Source of the DNA: a virus
Strand: one strand, 5' to 3'
DNA: 51,907 bases
Virus record (IMG/VR): IMGVR_UViG_3300029319_000077
Coordinates: 1 to 51,907 of that record
A model generated the notes under the pieces. The model saw only the letters and a list, made by a program, of their open reading frames with translations. It was not told where the DNA came from and did no database searches. The position numbers were made by a program, and so were the translations under genes. Below, one piece after another: positions 6,964 to 16,740 of this stretch. Position 1 is the stretch's first letter; every line of letters begins with the position of its first letter.

Positions 6964-9447
6964 TTAATTTCTAAGTTTACTTTGTAATTCTAACAGTTTC
7001 AAATCAGCTTGTTGCTCAAGCCTCTGTAGAGCAAGGTTTAATTTGTCGTCAGCAATAACTTTTTGAGTATCAATTCTCTCTTTAGATAATTCATTCTCAA
7101 GTAATTGTTCTTGTTCTCTTTGCTCAGTTTTGACTCTAAATTGTTCCTGGTCTATATCTAACTCTTTGTCTTTTAGATCTAATTCTTTTTGTCTTATTTC
7201 AACCAAAGGATCAACTTCATTTGATTGACCTATGGACTGTAAAAATTCAGACGTGAGTTGAGCCAAGATCGGTGAGCTAAATTGCTCAACAACCATGCTT
7301 ATCTGTTGCTGTATCATTTGCGCTTCTTGTGGTGATAATTGTGCAATTTGCCCTTGTGTTTCTTGAATGCTTTGCATGATTTCAGGAGGCATTTGATCTT
7401 GTGCAATTTGTGTTGCCAAGAATTGTAAATGCTGCATTATATGTGCAATTATTACTGATTGTATTGCTGGATTTTCTTTTACAACATTTGTTAAAAATAA
7501 CGATCTATGCGCTTCTATGTGTGCTTGATGATTTTGCTCAGGAAATGCCTGGGCTGGCATTCCTTGTAATAAGCCAGCGTTTTCTAGCCCCGCATCAATA
7601 GGCATTGGTGGTTGTGGTTGCGCTGGAGGCTGAATAATTGACTCAATGTTATCTATTCCAAGAGCTGAATACATTCTTCTATAGGCCTCATATATTCCCA
7701 TTGGCCCGTGTATTTCAGGATTGCTCTGCACCATTTGCAATAACTCTTGAGCCATAGTAATTCTTTGACTTTGTGAAAAAATATTTGGATCTGACACTGG
7801 CACAACATCAACCCGATCATCAAAGTCTTGCGCCATAATTTCAGACGGTCCTGATCCGCTTTCAAAAGTATAAACTGGTGGTAAATATTCTTGAAATACT
7901 TTTGCCAACAATCCAAATTCTAATTTTTGCGAATAATGTAATCTTTTGTGAATTGCTGACATGACTTTAGTTCCTCTTTCAAGCAAAGCAACAGTTGTGC
8001 CTACAGGCATTGCTTGGTTCATATCGCCAACATTCATATCTGCTATGGAGGCAAACCTTTGGCCTGATTGAACCAGTAGACCTAGCAAGTTATATAAAAC
8101 CCCGCTTGGTTCTTTTACAGGTAATGGAACAAGATTTTCTTTTAAAGATCCTCCTGTTGTATCAATGTCTCTAAACTCTCCAGGCTGTAAGGGTGAGGCC
8201 TCGTCCCTAATCCTCATCCCTCTAGCCTTGAAACCTGCTGGTAAATTTGCAAGTGTTCCTGCATCTATAAGTTGTCGCAAAATAGATGTAGAACTTTTAG
8301 CTAATCCGCCAATCATGTGTGATAGACCCAATCCATAAAAACCTAATCCAGGCAAAAATTTGTATTGGATAAAGTAATTAATTTTTTGCTTGAGTGGATC
8401 TTCTTGTTTGTAATTTCTACGAATTGCTAGAATTTTTTCTGACTGCTCGTCAATAGTAATAATGTAAGGAACTTTGAGTCCAGTTTGCTCGCCGTCTGCG
8501 TCTGCGTCCTCGAAGCCCTCAAGATCCATAACCGTATGCACCTCATAAATGGTACGGTTTCTATCTTCGGTATACGAAGGTTTGACGCCTTGTATTTCGT
8601 CTATTTCATCGTCAATTTCATCTTGTTGGTATTCGGTATTGTTAGGTATTTCAATGTCAGCATAAAAACCTGAAAGTTGTTGTTTTTTAATTTCATTTGT
8701 CGACATACTAATTACGTGGGATACCCTTTCCGCTGAAAATAAATCTGTAGCCTCGTAAGGAACAATTAGATCTTCAGGTGCAATAAACTTAGAAACCGCT
8801 CTTTGTAGAGTGCTGTCATAATAAACTTTTTTAAATGCAGATCCCGCTAGTGGTAAATAAAATAAAAGTTGATCAAGCTCAGGATCATATTCTTTCATTT
8901 CATTCATTATGTAGTAATTCATAAAATCTTTGACCCTATCTGCCTGGTATTCAATCTCAGGCGTTCTTTGTCCAATTATTTGCGTTTTTACTGGTCCTTG
9001 CGGTGGCAGCATTTCTTTATATGCTTGAGCTTGGAATTGCGTAACAGACTCAGCCAGTATTGGGTGTACAACACCGGTTGAACCCTCGAACGGCTCAGAT
9101 CTTGAGTTGTCAAATTTCATTCCTAAATACTTAAGGCCATCGGTGTAAGTTTCTTCCCACTCTTTGCGAGAAGTTTTATCAGACTTTATTGATTGCAGTA
9201 AGTCTTTAGCTATTATTGCTAACGTTTGTGGGTCAATAAATTCAACTAAATTATCGTAAAATCCAGCTTGTGGAATTTGTTCATCAACCAAATTATCACC
9301 GACAATAATATTTTCTTCATCGACAATTATTTGCGCTGCATCGGATATTTCTTCTTGCAAAGTTTTTTCAGGAAATACTTCCATAGATTTTGCTTGATTA
9401 TTTATATTGGGATCGTTTTCAGTCCCTAATTTTTTCTCAATGGCCAT
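6964..9447 (-). CDS. Portal protein (P22 gp1-like)
   Basis: 827 residues. The first two thirds contain motifs of podovirus portals: [52 protein letters not shown] and [16 protein letters not shown]. The C-terminal third is Gln-rich and strongly coiled coil ([20 protein letters not shown] onward), as in the long barrel of P22-type portals. Length fits that group (about 725 in P22). The portal is the dodecameric ring through which DNA is packaged and ejected. It follows TerL by 26 bases, the classical order. Confidence 0.9.
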   Translation of the reverse strand: MAIEKKLGTENDPNINNQAKSMEVFPEKTLQEEISDAAQIIVDEENIIVGDNLVDEQIPQAGFYDNLVEFIDPQTLAIIAKDLLQSIKSDKTSRKEWEETYTDGLKYLGMKFDNSRSEPFEGSTGVVHPILAESVTQFQAQAYKEMLPPQGPVKTQIIGQRTPEIEYQADRVKDFMNYYIMNEMKEYDPELDQLLFYLPLAGSAFKKVYYDSTLQRAVSKFIAPEDLIVPYEATDLFSAERVSHVISMSTNEIKKQQLSGFYADIEIPNNTEYQQDEIDDEIDEIQGVKPSYTEDRNRTIYEVHTVMDLEGFEDADADGEQTGLKVPYIITIDEQSEKILAIRRNYKQEDPLKQKINYFIQYKFLPGLGFYGLGLSHMIGGLAKSSTSILRQLIDAGTLANLPAGFKARGMRIRDEASPLQPGEFRDIDTTGGSLKENLVPLPVKEPSGVLYNLLGLLVQSGQRFASIADMNVGDMNQAMPVGTTVALLERGTKVMSAIHKRLHYSQKLEFGLLAKVFQEYLPPVYTFESGSGPSEIMAQDFDDRVDVVPVSDPNIFSQSQRITMAQELLQMVQSNPEIHGPMGIYEAYRRMYSALGIDNIESIIQPPAQPQPPMPIDAGLENAGLLQGMPAQAFPEQNHQAHIEAHRSLFLTNVVKENPAIQSVIIAHIMQHLQFLATQIAQDQMPPEIMQSIQETQGQIAQLSPQEAQMIQQQISMVVEQFSSPILAQLTSEFLQSIGQSNEVDPLVEIRQKELDLKDKELDIDQEQFRVKTEQREQEQLLENELSKERIDTQKVIADDKLNLALQRLEQQADLKLLELQSKLRN

Positions 9448-9473
9448 GCTTTAAATTATACCTTGTTTTATGT

Positions 9474-10955
9474 TTAGTAATAAACTGTTCTATTTTTTTT
9501 CATTAATTGTACTTCATCTTGATAATCGCCAGTCAAAGAAACAAAGCCACCCTGGCGGAAACGCATAAGAGCCATGGTGCTACTGTCGCACAAGTCATCA
9601 TAGTCGCCGTACGGAAAGCTTGCCATTTCTTCAATAACATCATCAGCAAAATCTCTATCCGGGGCCCACACCATGCCGGACTCAAATATCGGTGCAACAG
9701 AGTTCATCCTGGCTATTTTGTCTTGACCTTTTGATGGCGAGTATTGCGTAACAGGTATGCCCATTCTTTTGAGTTCTTGCGCTAAAGGTGTGCCGGAAGC
9801 TTTGGCTTCAATTAAAACGCAATCAGGATCCCAATATTTGTATTCTTCCATAGCTATTCTTTTCAGGTCAGGAAAATCAACTCTAAATTTTTTGGCATCA
9901 AGCAATATGATGTTTTCGCCCTCGCCCTCAACCGGCTCAAAAATACCCCAGGTTGTGATTGCCGAATAGTCTGCTGTTTCTTTTTTTGAAAAAGCTGTAT
10001 CCATTGACATAATCACATAGGAGTGACTGGGCACATCTTCATGCCACTTATTCCACCACTCTCTTTTGACGATAGAACCCTCTTCAGCTGTAGGATTTTG
10101 TTGCCACTGCGCGTTCCACTTACCGACAGGAAGTGAGGCTTTAACCGACAGCAATTCATCTTTTTTCCAAAATTCAGGCCATAAAGGTTTTTTTGACTCG
10201 GGCATAATTGCGGGAAACTCGACTATATCCCATTGATCTGCATGATCCTCAGATTGTTTTTTTAACAACTTACCCACAAGATCTTTTGTACTCCAACGAG
10301 TCATTACAATTACTATGGATCCTCCAGGCTGTAGACGCTGTCTAGGTCCGGATGTATACCACTCATAAGCTGACTCCATTGCTTTCGGAGACAGGGCATC
10401 TTGTTCTGAGTGTGGATCATCTATAATTAAAAGATCAGCACCACGACCTGTTATTGCTCCACCAACACCAGCATAAAAAGCTTCCCCACCCATATTTGTT
10501 GTCCAACGCCCAGCTGATTTATTGTCAGCCGATAGACTTACTTCCGGAAAAACAGTTTTGTAATCAGGGCTGTCCATAAGGTTTCTGACTTTTCTACCAA
10601 AATTAACAGCAAGCTCTGCGGTGTGTGTTGATTGAATTATTTTTAAATCACCTCTGAGGCCCATCATCCAGGCCGGTAGATAAATAGAAGCGAACTCAGA
10701 CTTTGAATGTCTAGGCGGTAAACAAATCATAAGTCTTTTAATTTTGCCTGTTGATAACTTATTAAATTTATCTGCAATAATTTTATGATGACGACCTTCA
10801 ATAAAGTTTGGCCACATATGATTTATAAAATTTAAAAAGTCATTTCGACAAGTATCTTGTTTTTCTAATTTTTCGTATCGATCTAAAAGAACAAGGGCTT
10901 CATTTTTTTCCTGGTCGGAAAGTATGTCAAAATCTTTTAAGCTCCATTCAGGCAT
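9474..10955 (-). CDS. Terminase large subunit (TerL)
   Basis: 493 residues. The ATPase part shows a Walker A-like motif PPRHSKSE at residues 80-87 and Walker B LLIIDD at 175-180 followed by PHSEQDA. A coupling-type segment IVIVMTRWS follows. The C-terminal nuclease half has the three acidic sites expected of a RNase H-like fold: SMDTAFSKKETADYSA, VLIEAKASG and YGDYDDLCDS. TerL drives DNA packaging and makes the cut. Its small subunit partner is not adjacent but about 14 kb away (25065-25601). Confidence 0.95.
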   Translation of the reverse strand: MPEWSLKDFDILSDQEKNEALVLLDRYEKLEKQDTCRNDFLNFINHMWPNFIEGRHHKIIADKFNKLSTGKIKRLMICLPPRHSKSEFASIYLPAWMMGLRGDLKIIQSTHTAELAVNFGRKVRNLMDSPDYKTVFPEVSLSADNKSAGRWTTNMGGEAFYAGVGGAITGRGADLLIIDDPHSEQDALSPKAMESAYEWYTSGPRQRLQPGGSIVIVMTRWSTKDLVGKLLKKQSEDHADQWDIVEFPAIMPESKKPLWPEFWKKDELLSVKASLPVGKWNAQWQQNPTAEEGSIVKREWWNKWHEDVPSHSYVIMSMDTAFSKKETADYSAITTWGIFEPVEGEGENIILLDAKKFRVDFPDLKRIAMEEYKYWDPDCVLIEAKASGTPLAQELKRMGIPVTQYSPSKGQDKIARMNSVAPIFESGMVWAPDRDFADDVIEEMASFPYGDYDDLCDSSTMALMRFRQGGFVSLTGDYQDEVQLMKKNRTVYY

Positions 10956-10973
10956 GGATTTATTGTAAAAGTT

Positions 10974-11402
10974 TTATGAGCCTTCAACTATCATTTTTTC
11001 AAGTCTTTGACTTCTTTCGCCAACTTGTTTAGCCCAACGACTATCTAGCATTTCAACACCAGCAGTTTCGTAATCTTCAGCTTCCATTGCCGCTAAAAAT
11101 TTTTTGAATTGTAAAAGTCTAGTGAGACCAAGATTAAAACACATATTGATAATAGCTCTTTGTCTTACGTCGTTTAAATTATTAAACCAGGGAAATGTTG
11201 ATCGCACTTCTTTTTCGCATTCCTCTATATCATTGGCAAGCATATATTCAGCTTCGTCTTCAGACAATCCTCGAGAAAATCTATCGTCACATAGACGCCC
11301 TATGCCTATTGTCCAGTATCCTTCGCTGTCTTGGTAGCAATTAGCACGGAACCCTTCGTCCCTTTTTAACTCTGCTACAAGTTTATTTTTATCATAACTC
11401 AT
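10974..11402 (-). CDS. Endolysin, GH24 (T4 lysozyme-type)
   Basis: 142 residues. The start carries the GH24 signature: Glu16 in LKRDEGFR, Asp25 in YQDSEGYW and Thr31 in WTIGIG, with the same E-x8-D-x5-T spacing as T4 lysozyme. The C-terminal half (VRQRAIINMCFNLGLTRL, WAKQVGERSQRLEKMI) also matches. No signal peptide or membrane span, so it needs a holin for access to peptidoglycan. The ATG overlaps the holin stop by one base, a typical lysis cassette. Confidence 0.93.
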   Translation of the reverse strand: MSYDKNKLVAELKRDEGFRANCYQDSEGYWTIGIGRLCDDRFSRGLSEDEAEYMLANDIEECEKEVRSTFPWFNNLNDVRQRAIINMCFNLGLTRLLQFKKFLAAMEAEDYETAGVEMLDSRWAKQVGERSQRLEKMIVEGS

Positions 11403-11878
11403 TAGTCTCCATCCTTGCCATTTGAGGCACCAAAATAAAAAGATATAACAGCGCTGGCCAAACCTCCAAGATAACCTAACACAAGGTTAATTAATGCTTC
11501 AGAGTTTTGCTCCGGTGGCTGTAAAGTTACAAGAAATATATATCCTAAAAAACCTGCAAGGGTGGCAATACCCATTATCCTGGTTGTCCAATCTTTAGAA
11601 AAATTTTTTCTTGCGTCTTGTGTATCTTCAACTTCAAGTTTGAAAATATCAACCTCAAGCTCTTTCATTTGCAATTCAAATTCGTTTTCTGCTTCTTTGA
11701 GTTTAAGCATTTCGGCGGGTGTTGCTTCTCGGACTGCCTTTTCAATAGCGGTAGGATTATTAGGCACTCCAAGCTTTTCAGCAATCATGCTGGCTGCCGC
11801 TCCTCCAAGAGGACCACCAAGAGCCTGTCCTAAAGTTGGTGCTAAGGTGCCAACCAACCCCTTGATTTTATTTAACAT
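11402..11878 (-). CDS. Holin, 3-TM type family
   Basis: 158 residues. A Gly/Ala-rich N-terminal segment (TLAPTLGQALGGPLGGAAAS), a central charged helix with Asp-Ala-Arg-Lys-Asn (DTQDARKNFSKDW), and two strong C-terminal membrane segments (ATLAGFLGYIFLVTL and LVLGYLGGLASAVISFYFG). This matches the GTA/phage 3TM holin family I know by its DARxx-x-W signature before the last two spans. It is coupled to the endolysin. Role: forms the inner-membrane hole that releases endolysin. Confidence 0.8.
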   Translation of the reverse strand: MLNKIKGLVGTLAPTLGQALGGPLGGAAASMIAEKLGVPNNPTAIEKAVREATPAEMLKLKEAENEFELQMKELEVDIFKLEVEDTQDARKNFSKDWTTRIMGIATLAGFLGYIFLVTLQPPEQNSEALINLVLGYLGGLASAVISFYFGASNGKDGD

Positions 11879-11890
11879 AAAAAAATTATA

Positions 11891-12130
11891 TCAGACGAAT
11901 GTGCGAATGATAAGTGTTATGAGTGAGGCTATAAGGGCAACTAAAAAAGATATTATTACTTTAGAACCGTTATCAAACTTATCTCTAATATGCCCTATGT
12001 CAGATTGGAGATTTTTGATGTCGTTGTTAAGATCATCAAATTTAGAAAAAGCTGTCTTCCAACGCTCAGAGCATTGTGCCTCATGTGATTTCAAGTCCGT
12101 GTGGACGTCTTGTGCAGTAACTCTTGCCAC
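11891..12130 (-). CDS. Tail-anchored coiled-coil membrane protein, XhlA-like
   Basis: 79 residues: a soluble, probably coiled-coil N-terminal part (SKFDDLNNDIKNLQSDIGHI) and one C-terminal membrane span (VIISFLVALIASLITLIIRTF). This architecture resembles haemolysin XhlA, which works with a holin in some phage lysis systems. It lies directly upstream of the 3TM holin and endolysin, so a holin-accessory role is likely. A spanin role is less likely: no lipobox or periplasmic domain. Confidence 0.65.
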   Translation of the reverse strand: MARVTAQDVHTDLKSHEAQCSERWKTAFSKFDDLNNDIKNLQSDIGHIRDKFDNGSKVIISFLVALIASLITLIIRTFV

Positions 12131-13044
12131 TAGACCATTTGTGGGACAAATCCTCTTTGAGATCTTCCAGCAAGTAAGGATCCTATACCACTCATTCCCA
12201 TAAAGGGTGATAGAGGTAATCTACCTGAAGGCATTCCCATAAAAGGTGATGGAGATATTCCCATAAAAGGCATTCTAGGTCCTGCTCCAAACATAGGGAA
12301 CATAGACGTATCCATACCTCTGACACTACTTAATCCCGTTCCAAGCCCACTTAAGTCAGGCATTCTAGGTCCTGATCCAAACATAGGGAACATAGACGTA
12401 TCCATGCCTCCGCCTCCGACATTGCTTATTCCTTGGTCTTGTATTGAGCCAGGATCAAAAGTTGGTGCTTGTAAATTTGCTAGCCTTGCTTGCAACCGCT
12501 CGTTTAATGAAAGGCCATCGCCAAGCCTTTGGCTAATACTCATATCGCCTGTCATTCTTCTTGCAATACCTTCATCAACAGGACTTATAGGTTGAGCGCT
12601 ATCTGAAATATCGCTTAATCTTCTTCTAAGGTTTGCAAGCCTGCCCTCAAGTGCCTGAGCTCTTTCGCCTTCAGCACCTTCAAGTCTTGATGAAACTCTA
12701 TCAATTCTGTCTTGCAAATTTGTTGCACGATTTGGTCTTGCTCCTTGTAGTCTTGCAGCATCCATTGTTTGAGACATAATGTTTGGCTGTTGTCCTGGGA
12801 ATGGCCTAATAGGTTGTACTGATGGTTGTGGTACTGGTTGTGGTGCTGGAACTGGTCTGCCAATTGCCGTGCCGCCGCCTGGTCCACCTATTGAAATTGG
12901 TGGTACTGGTCTGCCAACCGCCATGCCAGGACCAAAACTTGGTCCAGTTAGTGAATAACCAGGTCCTGGAAAGGGTTGTCCAGTTCCTGGGCCACCTGGT
13001 GCGTAAAAACCTGGTGTTCCGCCTGCATACATCATTTCATCCAT
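12130..13044 (-). CDS. Gly/Pro-rich virion-type protein with internal repeats
   Basis: 304 residues. The N-terminal 100 residues are extremely rich in Pro and Gly (GFYAPGGPGTGQPFPGPG). A short helical part follows (NLQDRIDRVSSRLEGAEGER). The C-terminal third contains two copies of GMDTSMFPMFG-x-GPRMP spaced 30 residues apart, then SPFMGM-type repeats. No enzyme motif. Composition suggests a disordered or fibrous structural protein. The family is not recognised. Its stop overlaps the next gene's start. Confidence 0.6.
   Translation of the reverse strand: MDEMMYAGGTPGFYAPGGPGTGQPFPGPGYSLTGPSFGPGMAVGRPVPPISIGGPGGGTAIGRPVPAPQPVPQPSVQPIRPFPGQQPNIMSQTMDAARLQGARPNRATNLQDRIDRVSSRLEGAEGERAQALEGRLANLRRRLSDISDSAQPISPVDEGIARRMTGDMSISQRLGDGLSLNERLQARLANLQAPTFDPGSIQDQGISNVGGGGMDTSMFPMFGSGPRMPDLSGLGTGLSSVRGMDTSMFPMFGAGPRMPFMGISPSPFMGMPSGRLPLSPFMGMSGIGSLLAGRSQRGFVPQMV
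12269..12410 (-). repeat. 52-bp direct repeat, 90-bp period, inside a Gly/Pro-rich gene
   Basis: Bases 12269-12320 and 12359-12410 are the same except for two positions. The 90-bp spacing equals 30 codons, so the duplication keeps the reading frame and makes the protein repeat GMDTSMFPMFG. Near-identity at DNA level suggests a recent duplication or gene conversion. Confidence 0.85.
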
Positions 13045-13097
13045 TGTTCTATCCTTTGTTAAAAAGTTGTAATTATTATTCTATCACAAAAAAAAAT

Positions 13098-13322
13098 CTA
13101 GCTTTTGATTACGGGCTCTTCATCTTTTTTAAAAGATCCTATAAGAGCGCTTTCAAAACCACCTAAGGCTACCTCCAATTGTTGTAGCTTAAAATTGATT
13201 TGATTTTTTTGTAATTTCAAATCTTCAATTTGGCGGCAAAAATACTTTTGTTCATCCGTCAAACTATCAACATCAATATCCTTACCATCAATGGTAAGGT
13301 ATTGTTTTTTCTCCTCAGACAT
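13098..13322 (-). CDS. Small conserved protein, DUF6447-like
   Basis: 74 residues. The start KKQYLTIDGKDIDVDSLTDE resembles a short family found in marine phages and cyanophages (DUF6447-like, from memory), then a helical part, RQIEDLKLQKNQINFKLQQL. Ribosome binding site AAGGAG is present upstream. It lies between tail genes and the Gly/Pro-rich protein. Function unknown. Confidence 0.65.
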   Translation of the reverse strand: MSEEKKQYLTIDGKDIDVDSLTDEQKYFCRQIEDLKLQKNQINFKLQQLEVALGGFESALIGSFKKDEEPVIKS

Positions 13323-13331
13323 AATTTCTCC

Positions 13332-13415
13332 TTACTTATTAATTTTGCTCCATAAATATTTTACACTATTTACAATTTTGTCTTTACACACTTGTAACCA
13401 TTCTAAAATTTTCAT
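13332..13415 (-). CDS. Possible 27-residue small protein
   Basis: The frame MKILEWLQVCKDKIVNSVKY ends in WSKINK and stop. It has a good Shine-Dalgarno sequence (AGAGGA, five bases before ATG) and fills the gap between two genes of the same operon. The sequence is amphipathic with Trp residues. Too short to assign to a family; could be a real microprotein or chance. Confidence 0.4.
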   Translation of the reverse strand: MKILEWLQVCKDKIVNSVKYLWSKINK

Positions 13416-13425
13416 TTAATTCCTC

Positions 13426-13794
13426 TTAACTGTTTATTGTTTTACCTACAGAGTCGGGTGTTATTTGTTTTGCAATTTTTGCATCTATCAACCTTTTATA
13501 TTCTGTAACTTGATCTGCGCCGATTGCGGCTTCAGCCCAACCTTGCACTTGTGCTTGATTTACACTTGCAAAACTTGTAAAGCTTGCAAGGTTAGAAACG
13601 TCTAACCCGATAGATCCATAAACGTCAGCTTTTTGCGGGTTGCCATCGGCATCGTTATTTACATCATCTTCACCGGTCAAACGCCAGTGCACTAAATAAA
13701 TTACATCAGACTCAGTGTTTGCTGGGTCTTGACTATCGGTGTGGGAGGGATATGTTTCCACCTTTTTTACATCCCAAGTATAAGAAATTGCCAT
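13426..13794 (-). CDS. Conserved small phage protein, tail region
   Basis: 122 residues. It starts MAISYTWDVKKVETYPSH and contains DVIYLVHWRLTGEDD and ADVYGSIGLDVSN. Short proteins beginning with this 'ISYTW' strand follow tail fibre genes in many cyanophages and marine podoviruses. Function unknown; probably a virion or fibre-associated protein. The ATG overlaps the stop of the tail fibre gene. Confidence 0.65.
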   Translation of the reverse strand: MAISYTWDVKKVETYPSHTDSQDPANTESDVIYLVHWRLTGEDDVNNDADGNPQKADVYGSIGLDVSNLASFTSFASVNQAQVQGWAEAAIGADQVTEYKRLIDAKIAKQITPDSVGKTINS

Positions 13795-15938
13795 TATGCA
13801 TTCTCCAAAGTTTCAATTCTTGCTGTCAATGCATCTATTTTATCGTCTGCTTCTTGTAAAGCTTTGATCAGCATTGGAACAAAGACAGAATATTTTACAC
13901 TTTTTTTGCCTTCATCGTCTGTCTTTACAAGACCTGGAAAAACACTTTCTAATTCTTGAGCTATGACACCTATCTGTTTGTGATCACTCCCAATAAAATT
14001 AAAGTTTCTTACTTGCACTTGATTTATGTCGGCAAGTTTATCTGTAGCATCTACTATGTTTTCTTTCAATGTTTGATCTGATATAGCCCCGTAAGAGTTA
14101 TTAGTGTTTTGCAAATCTCCATCGCCTTTAACCCTAAACTCTCCAGCATTACCAAACATTTGAGTTACATTACCGCTTCCACCAACATCTATTGAATTTT
14201 TGAACCTACCATTTGATCCATTTAATAAAAGCCCAAAGTTGCTGGAGTCAATAGTTGTGGAGGTCGTTCCTATTAATACGGATTGAGAGTTAGTTATTCT
14301 CATGGCTTCTGTATCGTTGGTTTCAAAAGTCATTGGTTCAGAGGTAGAAGTTTTAATGGCTAGGCTGTTGTCTTCAGCATCTATAATGCAGCCCTCACCG
14401 GAAGTAGAAGCTTTTAATTCTAAATGGCTTCCTGCTCCTGTTCTTGCTATTCGTATAACTTGAGTGGTAGAACCTTCGATGTCTAACTCAGCTGCTGGGG
14501 AAGTTGTTCCAATACCTAAGTTGCCTGATGAGTCTATGACGGCTCTTTGAGTTGCAGCGGTGAAAAATCTCATTTCATCCGTACCAGTACCGTGCACATA
14601 TCTAATTTCACCAGCAGCAGAATTATCATCTGCAAATTTAATTGAGCCATGATTAGCTGCATTACTCAAAACGGTTACATGACAGTCGCCGTTTCTTTCA
14701 AAAATACCTACTGTTTGTGCAGTTGCGCTATTGGATGTATCGCTTGTCATTGCGTGGAATGTGACATCAGGGCTTGTAGTACCTACCCCAAGCCTGGTAT
14801 CACCAGTTACCCTGGCCTGTTCAGAGCCATCCACTAAAAATTTGATAACCGAGCCTGCGCCCTGATCGTTGTTATCGGCTGCTAACTCCAAATTATCAGT
14901 AGCGCCTTTTATGAAATTATCTCTATCGGATCCGTCTTGTTCAAGCTTGATACTGGGATTAGAAGACTTGATATGCAAGGTTCGGTCAATTGCGGCTGAA
15001 CTAAAGTCGCCGATACCAACTTTTTGTGCGTCATCTACTTGTACCGCCTCGGTTAAGGATCCGCCTGCTTTCAAAGTCTTAATAGATAGATTACCGCCGG
15101 TCGTGTTTGTGCGGGTACCTGTTAAAGTAACTCTATCGGTATTATTGGTTTGTAGTGTTAATAAAGTTGATCCGCTTGCGTTACTGTTGGAGGTTCCTAT
15201 TCGCAAGCCATCGCCAGTCGCAGCAGCGCCTTGTAAATTAATTAAATTGCCCGACGGGTTCATAACTCCGATTGTTGAGTTATCAATTTTGAACTGAATT
15301 GTGGTGCTGGAGTCAGCATCGTCCGGGTCAGCGTTAATTTCAACACCTGAGTTATCTAAACTTCTTATCTCAGAATAAGAGTTACTTACACCGCTGCTAT
15401 CTTCTAGTCTAATATTTGCTTCCGTGCCAAAAATGTGTAACTCAGCTTGTGGATTTGTGGTTCCAATCCCTAGTGTTGTATTGACGATTACATTGTCTAT
15501 TTGAATGTTGTCAAGCGCATCGTTGATAGCGCCGTTGGTACCGCCAGCTCCGTCTGCATAAATCATTGCAGTTTTACCATTAGCTATAGTTTTTGTGCTT
15601 CCTGAAGATCCTTGTTTAAAGGTTAAAGACTGGCTGCCTGTTGTGGCATTTTCTATCATCCAAATCTTTTTACTGTCTGAGGGTGCAAGTGTAATAGTCC
15701 TGGTGGCTGTCAATGAAACCGAGGAAGTAAATTTAATGTAAAAAAACCTTGCATTGGAGGCTGTGCCTTCAGAAACAGTAAGTGTTGCGTCTGCATCAGA
15801 AGCAAGATCATTAGCTACATAAGAAAATGCATTATCAAATAATTCATATTGTGTATTGGTTTCCGTACCCCAGGTTCCGGATCTTGTGCCGGACTCTATT
15901 TGTCGTATTCCTAAACTTGTTGTAAATGTGTCAGCCAT
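13794..15938 (-). CDS. Tail fibre/spike with C-terminal S74 autochaperone
   Basis: 714 residues. The N-terminus (TTSLGIRQIESGTRSGTWGT) is a typical virion attachment region, followed by long beta-rich repeats of the form LGIGTT-P-AELHI, common in trimeric fibres. The last 90 residues are an intramolecular chaperone of peptidase S74 type: SDQTLKENIVDATDKL with the Ser and Lys of the cleavage dyad, then FNFIGSDHKQIGVIAQELE, KYSVFVPMLIKALQEADD and a terminal coiled coil. The chaperone trimerises and cuts itself off, leaving the host-binding fibre. Confidence 0.9.
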   Translation of the reverse strand: MADTFTTSLGIRQIESGTRSGTWGTETNTQYELFDNAFSYVANDLASDADATLTVSEGTASNARFFYIKFTSSVSLTATRTITLAPSDSKKIWMIENATTGSQSLTFKQGSSGSTKTIANGKTAMIYADGAGGTNGAINDALDNIQIDNVIVNTTLGIGTTNPQAELHIFGTEANIRLEDSSGVSNSYSEIRSLDNSGVEINADPDDADSSTTIQFKIDNSTIGVMNPSGNLINLQGAAATGDGLRIGTSNSNASGSTLLTLQTNNTDRVTLTGTRTNTTGGNLSIKTLKAGGSLTEAVQVDDAQKVGIGDFSSAAIDRTLHIKSSNPSIKLEQDGSDRDNFIKGATDNLELAADNNDQGAGSVIKFLVDGSEQARVTGDTRLGVGTTSPDVTFHAMTSDTSNSATAQTVGIFERNGDCHVTVLSNAANHGSIKFADDNSAAGEIRYVHGTGTDEMRFFTAATQRAVIDSSGNLGIGTTSPAAELDIEGSTTQVIRIARTGAGSHLELKASTSGEGCIIDAEDNSLAIKTSTSEPMTFETNDTEAMRITNSQSVLIGTTSTTIDSSNFGLLLNGSNGRFKNSIDVGGSGNVTQMFGNAGEFRVKGDGDLQNTNNSYGAISDQTLKENIVDATDKLADINQVQVRNFNFIGSDHKQIGVIAQELESVFPGLVKTDDEGKKSVKYSVFVPMLIKALQEADDKIDALTARIETLENA

Positions 15939-15972
15939 AAAAAAATCCTAAAAAAAATAATTATATCAAATA

Positions 15973-16740
15973 TTATGCAGCGGCATCTTCAATCTCTTCG
16001 TAATTCGGAGTCTGCGTATCATCTATCTCACTCCATCCAGGAGTTTGACTGTTATCTATATTACTATAGTTTGGTGTTTGTGTATCACTTAATGGCGACC
16101 AGCCTGGTGTTTGGCTGTCATCAATCGGTGCATAGTTTGGAGTTGATGTGTCAGGTATCAGTCCCCAAATAAAAACTTCTCCACTGCCGCTAGTAATATC
16201 CAAGCCTGTCAAATTAACAGTGCCCTTGGCATTTGTTGTTATGCTTCCTAATCCTGAGGTGATTGCTTGGCCTGTAACGCTGACATTAATTGACAAAAAG
16301 ATACTTACCGTGCCAAGAGCAGAGGTTACACCTAGCCCCGTTAAGGAAACATTAGCGTCGGCTGTTGTGGTAAGTGTGCCCAGGCTTGATGTTATTTGTT
16401 GACCGTCCACATTATATGCAGAGTCAAAAGTAGGTGTTCCTAATCCTGAGGTTATACCTTGACCCGTTGGTGTAATATTTGCTTTTGCAATTACTGTTGG
16501 AGTGCCAAGCGCTGAGGTAATGCCAAAGCCAGCTACAGTTATGTTAGCGTCTGCGGTAGTGGTTGGTGTACCTAAAGCCGAGGTTATGCTAAAACCGGTG
16601 ACGGTAATATTAGCATCAGCATTGATGGTGAGAGTACCAAGACCTGAGGTAATTTGTTGACCACCGACATCTACGCCAATAGGTTCGTTCCAAGCTCCTT
16701 GACCAAAAGTGCCGCGGCCCCAACCAGTAATATTAGCCAT
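15973..16740 (-). CDS. Repetitive tail-associated protein
   Basis: 255 residues built of two repeat arrays. The first (about residues 27-185) repeats G-x-x-ITSALGTPT followed by ADANITV-type strands, at least seven copies. The second (about residues 195-255) alternates TPNY and TPGW with acidic linkers (DDSQTPGW, DDTQTPNY). It starts with GWGRGTFGQGAWNEPIG, a Trp/Gly segment. I infer a fibrous tail protein, perhaps a connector or glycan binder; the repeats could vary in number by recombination. Confidence 0.65.
   Translation of the reverse strand: MANITGWGRGTFGQGAWNEPIGVDVGGQQITSGLGTLTINADANITVTGFSITSALGTPTTTADANITVAGFGITSALGTPTVIAKANITPTGQGITSGLGTPTFDSAYNVDGQQITSSLGTLTTTADANVSLTGLGVTSALGTVSIFLSINVSVTGQAITSGLGSITTNAKGTVNLTGLDITSGSGEVFIWGLIPDTSTPNYAPIDDSQTPGWSPLSDTQTPNYSNIDNSQTPGWSEIDDTQTPNYEEIEDAAA

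Noticed and set aside
11562-12203. 213-codon plus-strand frame over the holin region
   Set aside because: Antisense shadow of the holin and XhlA-like genes, which have clear membrane segments and operon coupling.
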